Position numbers and translations under genes: made by a program. The notes beneath the pieces are model-generated. The model ran no database searches and was not told the DNA's origin. It saw nothing but the letters and a program-made list of their open reading frames with translations. Shown in pieces: positions 36,001 to 48,000 of a stretch of DNA of 64,000 nucleotides (position 1 is the stretch's first letter; every line of letters begins with the position of its first letter). Origin of the DNA: Bathymodiolus brooksi (lineage: Eukaryota > Mollusca > Bivalvia > Mytilida > Modiolidae); NCBI GenBank assembly GCA_963680875.1, contig OY804579.1, positions 85,363,095-85,427,094 of the forward strand, in the 5' to 3' direction.

Positions 36001-39000
36001 TGTGTATTACCTTAGGATTAAAATCGGTCCACAGGTGAAACATCCGGTCATTGAATTTGACATTGTTACCTTAGGCTATTTCACATGTTTATTTCACAAT
36101 CTGTCAAATTAATTAGTGATAATATTTGAATTGGCTTGGTATTATGACACAGGTTAGATGTGTACAATAAATAATTATCGATTCATAATAAGTGCGCTTG
36201 GGTCGGCATACATCAATGATTATGAAAAGTACACAAAGGAAACGTTTTATCTATTGAATTATTTGTCGGAAATTAATTTTGATTAAAGAAAAATAGTTTT
36301 CTTCTACACTTTATTGAAAAATAAAAACACACAATTTATTGTAAATAAACAGTATTGCACAAAGAAAAATACGTCATGATGGGTGAAGTTTAATAACAAT
36401 GCAACAGGTGAAAAACATAAACAAAACGGATAAACATATTCATTCACACAAAAAAAGATATCTAGAAGTTATCAGTTGTTTCACAAGATTCAAAGAATTT
36501 AACGGAGAGAAAAAAAACAGCAACAAAAACATCGAATATGTTTAAAATCGTTCCGAGAATAGGGACATGCGATGCTGGTTTTAGCTCTTCAAAATTTCGC
36601 TCGAGTTGTCTCCTTTTCGTTGTTAAACAAACCACACTTCCGGTATCTTCGTAGCTCCTCTTGAGTCGAACTACGGTTGACTCGAATTTTTTCCATGGTC
36701 CCATCGAATTCGAGATAACGAGAGTCAACTGTATATGTTAAAAAGCTCATCATTATGCTTATACAGTTCAAATTTTGGCACTTTCTGGCTTAAAATAGAG
36801 CAGTTTTGGCCATTTGAAGAAATTTCTATTTTAAGTAATGGTGGCCATCTTGGATACAGGACGGTGCTGACGGACACAATTTTAAAAGGGGACCACCTAA
36901 GGATCATTTCAGCAAAGTTTGGTTGAAATTGGCTCAGTAGTTTCAGAGGAGAAGATTTTTTTTAATTTCATCCCCCCTTTTTTTAAATTTCATAATCGGT
37001 CAAAATCGGTAAAAGTTCAAAGTTCATAAAAAATCCCGTAATATATGTTAAAAAGCTCATCATTATGCTTATACAGTTCAAATTTTGGCACTTTCTGGCT
37101 TAAAATAGAGCAGTTTTGGCCATTTGAAGAAATTTCTCTTTTTAGTAATGGCGGCCATCTTGGATACAGGACGGCACTGACGGACACAATTTTAAAAGGG
37201 GACCACCTAAGGATCATTTCAGCAAAGTTTGGTTGAAATTGGCTCAGTAGTTTCAGAGGAGAAGATTTTTTTTAAATTTCATCCCCCCTTTTTTTAATTT
37301 CATAATCGGTCAAAATCGGTAAAAGTTCAAAGTTCATAAAAAATCCAGTAATACATGTTAAAAAGCTCATCATTATGCTTATACAGTTCAAATTTTGGCA
37401 CTTTCTGGCTTAAAATAGAGCAGTTTTGGCCATTTGAAGAAATTTCTATTTTTATTAATGGCGGCCATCTTGGATACAGGACGGCGCTGACGGACACAAT
37501 TTTAAAAGGGGACCACCTAAGGATCATTTCAGCAAAGTTTGGTTGAAATTGGCTCAGTAGTTTCAGAGGAGAAGATTTTTTTTAAATTTCATCCCCCCTT
37601 TTTTTTAATTTCATAATCGGTCAAAATCGGTAAAAGTTCAAAGTTCATAAAAAATCACGTAATATATGTTAAAAAGCTCATCATTATGCTTATACAGTTC
37701 AAATTTGGGCACTTTCTGGCTTAAAATAGAGCAGTTTTGGCCATTTGAAGAAATTTCTATTTTTAGTAATGGTGGCCATCTTGGATACAGGACGGCGCTG
37801 ACGGACACAATTTTGAAAGGGGACCACCTAAGGATCATTTCAGCAAAGTTTGGTTGAGATTGGCTCAGTAGTTTCAGAGGAGAAGATTTTTTTTTAATTT
37901 CATCCCCCCTTTTTTAATTTCATAATCGGTCAAACTCGGTAAAAGTTCAAAGTTCATAAAAAATCCCGTAATATATGTTAAAAAGCTCATCATTATGCTT
38001 ATACAGTTCAAATTTGGGCACTTTCTGGCTTAAAATAGAGCAGTTTTGATCATTTGAAGAAATTTCTATTTTTAGTAATGGCGGCCATCTTGGATACAGT
38101 ACGGCGCTAACGGACACAATTTTGAAAGGGGACCACCTAAGGATCATTTCAGCAAAGTTTGGTTGAGATTGGTTCAGTAGTTTCAGAGGAGAAGATTTTT
38201 TTTTTATTTCATCCCCCCTTTTTTCTAATTTGCATAATCGGTCAAAATGGGTAATGGGATTTACTTCAAAATTGCAGGGTAGGTAGATCTTGATATGCTG
38301 CACATTTTTGCAATAAACTTAACATCTATCTCTAAATAGTTTTTGAAATATAAGACGAAAAGTATTAAAATGAAAAAAAAAAAATTATGAAAAAAGGGCA
38401 ATAACTCCAAGATGGGTAATCAAATTTACTTCAAAATTGCAGGGTAGGTAGATCTTGACATGCTGAGCATGTTTGCAGTTTCAACTTACCATCTGTCTGT
38501 TATAGTTTTTGAAATAAAGGACGAAAAGTATTAAATTTTGAAAATTTAATGAAAAAAGGGAAATAACTCCAAAATGAGTAATGGGATTTACTTCAAAATT
38601 GCAGGGTATGTAGATCTTGATATGCCGCACATTTTTGCAATTTAAAGTTAACCTTTATCTCTTATAGTTTTTGAAATATAAGACGAAAAGCATTAAAATT
38701 TTACAAATTTGATGAAAAAAGTGCAATAACTCCAAGATGGGTAATCAGATTTACTTCAAAATTGCAGGGTAGGTAGATCTTGATGTGCTGATCATTTTTA
38801 CCCCATGTCAGATTTTTGATATTACTAACGGTTTTTGAGTTATTACCAAAAACCTGCAATTTTACCATATGTTCTATTTTTAGTAACAGCGGCCATGTTG
38901 GTTGGTGCACGGTATCACCGGACAAAATTTTGAAACTAGATACCCTAGTAATGATTCAGACCAAGTTTGGTTTCCATTGGTCTAGTACTTTCAGAGGAGA

Positions 39001-42000
39001 AGATTTTTGAAAAAGTTTACGACGTACGATGGACGACGACGACGGACGCCAAGTGATGAGAATAGCTCACCTGACCCTTTGGGTCAGGTGAGCTAAAAAA
39101 GGAATCGTAACTGTAAAATCCGAAATAAAAAAAGCGGAATTCCGCTTTAAAGCGGACGAAAAACAGGTCTGATTATTACATTATGATATTACATGTATCT
39201 ATTTACTGGTATACAATTTCATTGGCTTAGGAAAAGTCATCTGACATTCCATTAATTCTAATATTGCTTGATATAAAAATCATATTGACTGCTCTCATTT
39301 TCAGTTTAATAGGTATGCACGATATTCATGTGATTCTTAAAATAGCTATCAAAGAGAAAATAGAACAGAAACCAAAAGTGAGAGTAGACAAAAAATACAC
39401 ATTATCTGAATATTGTGTTGGTACATAAGTCCATCTAGTTTGGTTCCTTCCATATGATTGCACAGTTTTAATGAAGAAGATTAAAATGTTAAAAAGTTAA
39501 CAATGTCAGATTATCTATGACGAACAGACAGACGGACAATGAACACCAAGTGATATTAAAAGCTCACTTGACCTTGGCGTCGGAGCTCAAAGCCAATTGA
39601 TTAATTATATTTTATCATAATTGTGAATTAAAAAATGTCAAAATACCCCCTACATTATAATAGTAAACATGTTTACAGAATCTTTATTTTGACATACTTT
39701 ATATGATTCATCTCTCTAACACTTGTGGTTATTTCTGCAGCTTCAGGAATAAGTTTCTCTACAGTTTCCAGCACAGTCCAAAAATCTCGTCTGTCACGCA
39801 AGATACCTTTCTTAGCTGTAAAATAAAAAATACATCTAACTCAAGATACCTTTCTTAGCTGTAAAATAAAAAAAACCATCTAACTCAAGATACCTTTCTT
39901 AGCTGTAAAAAAAAAAACCATCTAACTGTCAAATTTGTGGAAAATTCTGTATATGTGTAATATACAATTATTAATATATACCTATAAAGTTTGTTTGTTT
40001 GTTTGTTTGATGGTGCTTAACGCCACGTTCAACAATATTTCAGTTAGATCGTGGCAGTCAGTTTTATTGGTGGAAGAAACTGAAGGACCCGGAGAAAACC
40101 ACCGACCTGTTGCAAGTCACTGACAAACTTTATCACACCTTGACAATGCCCTGATCGAGATTCGAACTCACACCAGTGGTGATAGGCACTGATTGCACAG
40201 GTAGTTGTAAATCCAACTACCATACGATCACGGCCATGACAGCCCCTCTATACCTATAAATAATGTAGTACAAGTGAACAGTATAGTTTATCATTGGAGG
40301 TACAGATTACATACATTTTGGGGAGATGATTATGGTTAACACATTAATAATTTGATCAATCTTTTTCAAAAGAGCTAGAGATATACCATTGTATAATCTT
40401 TACATCATCAATAAACATGGAATCATTTTTAGGATGTGCACATCTACAATATGTGTTCTTTCAGTATGCAGAGTTTGATGTAAATGAAAACTATTGCAGT
40501 TACAGATTATACAATCTATGTTCCACATATGGATATTTTTTTTTAAATCGTTCAAATAAGTTCAAAATATGAAATGCACATCTTCAATGTTTGTACAATC
40601 GCTGTACAAAGTTTGAATAATGTTGAATTAAAATAATTTAACCTGTTATTACAGATTTCAAAAACTAAGTACTGTCTCACTTTTTAGACCGTAGATGGAG
40701 AAAGTGATTCATAGACCTGCACTCACTGCTTCCAACTCAAGTAATAATAGTACGCAAACAACACATGCAATTAAAATTGTAACAAGGGAACACAACTCTT
40801 TATCTTTCAACCCATGACTTATTAGATGCTCCAGCACAACAAAGAACTATTGTATTAGTGCATAGTCATTGCTGAACATATAACAGGGGAGATAACTACT
40901 TACGTTTCAACCCGTGTTTAAGTACATGCTCCAACACAACAAAGTCAAGAACTGCTGTATTAGTGCATAGTCATTGCTGAACATATAACAGGGGAGATAA
41001 CTACTTACGTTTCAACCCGTGTCTAAGTACATGCTCCAACACAACAAAGTCAAGAACTGCTGTATTAGTGCATAGTCATTGCTGAACATATAACAGGGGA
41101 GATAACTACTTATGTTTCAACCCATGTCTAAATACATGTCCAACACAACAAAGTCAAGAACTGCTGTATTAGTACATAGTCATTGCTGAACATATAACAG
41201 GGGAGATAACTACTTACGTTTCAACCCGTGTCTAAGTACATGCTCCAACACAACAAAGTCAAGAACTGCTGTATTAGTACATAGTCATTGTTGAACATAT
41301 AAACAGGGGAGATAACTACTTACATTTCAACCCGTGTCTAAATACATGTCCAACACAACAAAGTCAAGAACTGCTGTATTAGTACATAATCATTGCTGAA
41401 CATATAACAGGGGAGATAACTACTTACGTTTCAACCCGTGTCTAAATACATGTCCAACACAACAAAGTCAAGAACTGCTGTATTAGTATATAGTCATTGT
41501 TGAACATATAAACAGGGGAGATAACTACTTACGTTTCAACCCATGTCTAAGTACATGCTCCAACACAACAAAGTCAAGAACTGCTGTATTAGTGCATAAT
41601 CATTGTTGAACATATAACAGGGGAGACAACTACTTACGTTTCAACCCGTGTCTAAATACATGTCCAACACAACAAAGTCAAGAACTGCTGTATTAGTGCA
41701 TAATCATTGTTGAAAATATAAACAGGGGAGATAACTACTTATGTTTCAACCCGTGTCTAAATACATGTCCAACACAACAAAGTCAAGAACTGTTGTATTA
41801 GTGCATAATCATTGTTGAACATATAAACAGGGGAGATAACTACTTACGTTTCAACCCATGTCTAAATACATGTCCAACACAACAAAGTCAAGAACTGTTG
41901 TATTAGTGCATAATCATTGTTGAACATATAAACAGGGGAGATAACTACTTACGTTTCAACCCGTGTCTAAATACATGTCCAACACAACAAAGTCAAGAAC

Positions 42001-45000
42001 TGTTGTATTAGTGCATAATCATTGTTGAACATATAACAGGGGAGACAACTACTTACGTTTCAACCCGTGTCTAAATACATGTCCAACACAACAAAGTCAA
42101 GAACTGTTGTATTAGTGCATAATCATTGTTGAACATATAAACAGGGGAGATAACTACTTACGTTTCAACCCGTGTCTAAATACATGTCCAACACAACAAA
42201 GTCAAGAACTGTTGTATTAGTGCATAATCATTGTTGAACATATAACAGGGGAGACAACTACTTACGTTTCAACCCGTGTCTAAATACATGTCCAACACAA
42301 CAAAGTCAAGAACTGCTGTATTAGTGCATAATCATTGTTGAACATATAACAGGGGAGATAACTACTTATGTTTCAACCCATGTCTAAGTACATGCTCCAA
42401 CACAACAAAGTCAAGAACTGTTGTATTAGTGCATAATCATTGTTGAACATATAAAAGGGGAGACAACTACTTATGTTTCAACCCGTGTCTAAATACATGC
42501 TCCAACACAACAAAGTCAAGAACTGTTGTATTAGTGCATAATCATTGTTGAACATATAAAAGGGGAGACAACTACTTATGTTTCAACCCGTGTCTAAATA
42601 CATGCTCCAACACAACACAGTCAAGAACTGTTGTATTAGTGCATAATCATTGTTGAACATATAACAGGGGAAATAACTACTTACGTTTCAACCCGTGTCT
42701 AAGTACATGCTCCAGCACAACAAAGAACTGTTGTAACGGTACATGATCATCATCTAACATGCGACCATGTGACATAGATGAATCAATCAACTCTTTGATG
42801 ATCAATTTAGATATATTCAGTAGATTAGCTCTTTCTATTGTCTTTGGGTCTCTTCCTGTAAAATACATATACAGTATATATAAGTATGTAATGCTTGTTA
42901 CTTGGTCATCAATGGTCTTACCTGCCAATAAACCATGGCTTCAATAAATAATTTCTCTAAAGATGTCCTGATGTAGTGTTTATTGACAGAAGTAAAGAGT
43001 ACTGCTCAACAACAGACTATGGGATGTTTCACACTCATTTAAGGGTATAAGCTTCAATAAGGGGCGGTACCATGGAACTTTTACTCGTTTAAAATGGTAT
43101 TTGGTACCTCCTGATTTTAAAGAATACCCGGTATTGTATAAAATATTCATGAAAAATGTTCAAATTTTAATAGAAAGTACCGCCTGTAAATAGTGAAGTA
43201 CTGGTACACTTATTAAATATTGAAAGCCTTGTACGAGTTATGCTAATTATTGAAAACCATACTGTGACTGTGAGAGTAGATTAAAGTGCTGTTACTTTAC
43301 TTTAATAAAATTTGTAAGTGTAAAGTTAGATTGTCTCTCATGTTCATTTACATCAATATCCTTTCTTACTAACCCACCATTTCTTTAGAAATGCCTGTAC
43401 CAAGTCAGGGTCATTACGGTTTCTTTAGAAATGCCTGTACCAAGTCAGGGTCATTACGGCTTCTTTAGAAATGTCTGTACCAAGTCAGGGTCATTACGGT
43501 TTCTTTAGAGATGCCTGTACCAAGTCAGGGTCATTACGGTTTTTACAGTTTAGAAATGCCTGTACCAAGTCAGGGTCATTACGGTTTTTACAGTTTAGAA
43601 ATGCCTGTACCAAGTCAGGGTCATTACGGTTTTTACAGTTTAGAAATGCCTGTACCAAGTCAGGGTCATTACGGTTTTTACAGTTTAGAAATGCCTGTAC
43701 CAAGTCAGGGTCATTACGGTTTTTACAGTTTAGAAATGCCTGTACCAAGTCAGGGTCATTACGGTTTTTACAGTTTAGAAATGCCTGTACCAAGTCAGGG
43801 TCATTACAGTTTTTACAGTTTAGAAATGCCTGTACCAAGTCAGGGTCATTACGGTTTCTTTAGAAATGCCTGTACCAAGTCAGGGTCATTACGGTTTTTA
43901 CAGTTTAGAAATGCCTGTACCAAGTCAGGATCATTACGGTTTTTACAGTTTAGAAATGCCTGTACCAAGTCAGGGTCATTACGGTTTTTACAGTTTTCTG
44001 GTTGTTGACTGATTTTGTCTGTTTATATACTTACGAGTTTTGACTTTCCCTTTGTTAGATTGTTCGTAGTTCGGTAATTTTGTTATTACCCTTATGGTAA
44101 TAAACTCATTTCAAAGTGTAAGTACAACAAAGCAGTTTTTGTGAATTTTGTGACGTCCTTTATTAAAAAATTTCGCAACAAATCCAGGAATTATATATTG
44201 ATTATTGAGTACTTTTAATAGTTTTATATAACACCAGAAAATTAATTTGGAGAATGTAATGTCAACACTATTATTATGGGAATTATCAATTGACAAATAA
44301 AGGAAATATACTTCATATGTATATGATGAACTCTATCTAGCTGACAGAATAACAGAATAACAGGCATTTCATAAATTTATATACATGTACAAAAAATGTG
44401 AAGCTTACATGTATGAGGCCTTCTTACCCAGTGTTTTTGTGAGTAACAGCACAGATGCAGGATAAAATAATGACACCAGTACACAATAATTAATGCTGAA
44501 AATGTTCAACCCATTGGCATTTAGGAATATATATTTACATGTGAACTTTTCAACTGTTGTCATTCACATTTACATGTATGGTACATGTACAGTTTTTTTG
44601 TAATTTGAAATAACTTATCATTAGATTCCTAAAATCACCAAACGAACCTTAACTGAGATCTAAAACAAGATAAAAGGAGTTTATTCCCAAATTCCTAGAC
44701 CTGAAAAAAATATCCTGATTTCCCAATACTGGGAATCCCAAAGTCTCCAAAATGGCTGCATAGTATTTCCTGAATTCATACAGGGTACCGGTAGACTAAA
44801 ATAAAGTCAATCCATGTACAAAATTCCAGAAAATCATTATATCTCCATGATTTATTTAAAACAAAATGGGACTGCCATTGATTTCATGATACAAATCAAA
44901 CTTGTTACAAATAGAATTTGACAAAGAATCATTTACATATATAAGTCTGTTTTACTTCTATAAATCTTCATAAAAAAATTCTTAAAAATCCAGTTTTCAA

Positions 45001-48000
45001 ATCAACAATTTTTTTTCTAGATGTTTGTTAATATATGATATATATGAACTCTGACAATTAATTTCAAAATGTTTGGTCCATTTATCATTATTAAAAAAGT
45101 TACCCGTTAGGTCTCTATGTTAATTATATTTATCATATACTTAGTACTAAATAAAGGAAATTTGCATATATAATACTGAAAGAACATTACAACTGTATTT
45201 GTCTGCCGTGACTGATATCGATATCATCACCCCTTTATCATACCCCTTAAAATGATATTGATCACATCGACGTCACAATTCATAATACAGAACAAGACTT
45301 TCTCATGTTTAAGTATATGATAAACATAATATGATATGGCTCTTTCCGTATCACATCCCATATCAACCCTCGAGCTAAAGCTCTCTGGATGATATTGGTG
45401 TCTCGGGTTGATACGGGATGTGATACGGAAAGAGCCATATTAATATTCTCTATTTACTAAAGTGTAAAAATCTGGATGGAGTGAGTACAAATAACAGACT
45501 GTACCATGTGACATAGGACATTTAAATATTAAAGTACATCAATAACAATTGACTATCACCTATGAATAGCCTTTTGATATTTAAATGTAATACGTCACAT
45601 GGTACAATGAAATATACATTGAAAGCACATGTCTGTTATTTTGTTTTCATGGCTTGGCTATTACACTATTTGTACTCACTCCATCCAGATTTTTACACTT
45701 TAGAAAATATAATTAACATAGAGACCTAATGGGTAACTTTTTTAATGGACCAAAAATTTTGAAATTAATTGTCAGAGCTCATATATATCATATATTAATA
45801 AACATTTAAAAAAAAAACGTTGATTTGAAAACTGGATTTTTAAGAATTTTTTTCTGAAAATTTATAGAAGTCAAACGGAATGGATGAATGTCCAGAAAAG
45901 AAATAAACATATTATCAGTCAGTTTTAAAAATAGATGTATCTGATATTTTTTTTAATTAATCACTTATAATCAAATTGCAGCTGTTTATAATTCAAACAA
46001 GACTATATAGATCCCCTGATAAAAAAAAACCTTTATTCTTAGACAATGGCACTTTACAATGCCATGCCAACATCTCATCAAAGTTACAAGAAGACGTCAT
46101 TATCACATGTTAACATATAGCAGAAACAAAACATTACATAATACCAACAATATTTCACTGTCTAAAATTCCATGATTTTATGTTGATCAATGTTCATAAA
46201 CAAAGTCCATGTGTTACTTTTCTACAAAAAATAATGCCACGATACACCAATCAATCAATCAATCTAAAAAAAATAATATTTCCTTACGAATGTTGATATT
46301 GATGCAGACAAAAAAATGCCATTATTAACCATTTTCTTTCCCAATCTTTCTTAAGATTGACATTTAGATAATAAAAGACATTTCTATTTTGCAGTATATA
46401 AAGCATTATTAACATTCCTAACTGCACAAAACAATGAACTGCAAATCTTGAATTCATCTCTTCCAACCCCTGCAGTATACAGCACAATACCCCCAAAAGT
46501 CTACAAACAGCAGACGTCAGTTAGGATATTAACATTCATATACAGAAATCACATATCTAATTCGACAGGTGTCTTCTCACTACCAGTATACAGTTATTCC
46601 CTTGTCGCTTAACATCTCTGACCCAGGACCCAAGTAAAAAAAACAAAATGGCAAAAACAAAATTATCATTTGTTAATATTCCTGCAGCCATATACACCTA
46701 CATGATACATAAGGAAATTAAACGTGTACTTTCTCATATTCATTAAATAGAATCTCTCCTCTTCTCTGCCTTAGACTCTTACCCCCCCACACACACACTC
46801 TTTTTAAGATACAAGCACCTGTTTCAATAACCAAACATGACTTTACAATATTGACATTTCTGATGCATAATGTAAATGAGTTATGTAAAGTAAATAAATA
46901 ATTTGTTGTGCTTATCTGCCATATCCCCTGGTGCATTACAGCTACCCCAAAACTCCTCCCAAGGAACAAGCATTGTTTCAATAACTAAACATCACGTTGC
47001 AATATTGACATTTCTGACAACACAAAATATTGTATAAAGTAAATAATGTCTTGTGATTATCTTCCCTCTCCCCTGTTACCTTACAGCTACCCCAAAACCC
47101 CTCCCAAGGAACAAACATCGTTTCAGGAAGTAAGCATCACTTTGCAACGTTGGCATTCCTGCCAACACAATGCACATCTAAATTGCAAAATCAATAAACA
47201 AATAATTTCTAGTTATTACCCACCCTCTTTCCTAGTACCTTAACATTCCTACCCCCAACTTCATCCCAAGTAACAAGCACCCTTTCAAAACATCAGTTTA
47301 CAATGTTGACATTCCTGTAAGCATATTATGGCACTAGTAAGCAAAATTTATAAGTAAATAATTCCTAGAGATTATCCATCCTCTCCACTGGTACCTTGCC
47401 ATTCCTACCTCAAACCCCCTCCCAGGGAACAAACACCCTCTGAATAAGTAAACCATTCCTACCCCTAACCCTCTCCAAAGCAACAAACATCTTCTCAATA
47501 TGTAAACATCAGCTTGCAATATTGGCATTCCTGCAAACACATTTCATGACATTGCAAAATTAATAAGAAAATATTTTAGTGATTACTCATCCTCTCCCAT
47601 GGTACCTTGCCATTCCTACCTCCAACCCCCTCCCAAGAAACAAACACCCTCCCAATATGTAAACATCACCTTGAGATATTGACATTCCTATAGATACATA
47701 ACATTACATAATTAATAAGGATATCAAACAGATGTCTGTCCACCGCCACCCTCCCACCCATGTCCCTTACCGTCTTCTGTCTCGGGGGATAACAAGCATC
47801 CCTCTGCCACCTCTAATTGCATGTCACTTAACTCCTTTAAGCATAACCAGTCACCATCAACACTAACACGAAAGTTACACAGATAAATAGTTTCCTCAGC
47901 CATGTTTGATTTCTCTTGGAGAAAAATCAATAGGCTGTTACAGTGATATCAATGGCAGCTTTCCAATACACTGTCAACATTATAGCTTATAAGATGGCTA

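Larger units (their letters stand above)
33669..39098 (+). mobile_element. CTAGAGGCTC element, copy 3, ~5.4 kb with tandem core
   Basis: Starts 'ctagaggctcccaggagcct' and ends with a 14-bp stem 'agctcacctgaccc' / 'gggtcaggtgagct' plus AAAAAA. The core holds ten ~310-bp units (34216-38240), flanked by ~160-bp units with 'aactccaagatgggtaat' (33797 and 38253-38760). Subterminal 'tagctcacctg' (about 33690) is inverted relative to 'caggtgagcta' at the 3' end. A separate transposon (35776-36731) interrupts the fifth/sixth unit boundary. No protein of its own is recognisable, so it would depend on trans factors. Confidence 0.75.

Noticed and set aside
34221..37857. Many 60-66-codon ORFs on both strands of the 310-bp units
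   Set aside because: The same peptides recur with every unit and on both strands, stops are at fixed unit positions, and no domain or codon constraint is evident. They are products of repeat composition.
40800..42684. CRISPR-like appearance of regularly spaced repeats
   Set aside because: There are no unique spacers between repeats; units are contiguous and homologous to the adjacent exon, in a eukaryotic intron.
40800..42684. Array units as mutually exclusive alternative exons of RUFY
   Set aside because: The shared 5-bp insertion breaks the RUN reading frame in every array unit, five copies lack the GT donor, and no acceptor of normal strength sits before each unit.
43471..44008. 130- and 165-codon + strand ORFs and a 114-codon - strand ORF
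   Set aside because: A 45-bp period without stops opens several frames at once. DNA identity between units is as high at third positions as elsewhere.
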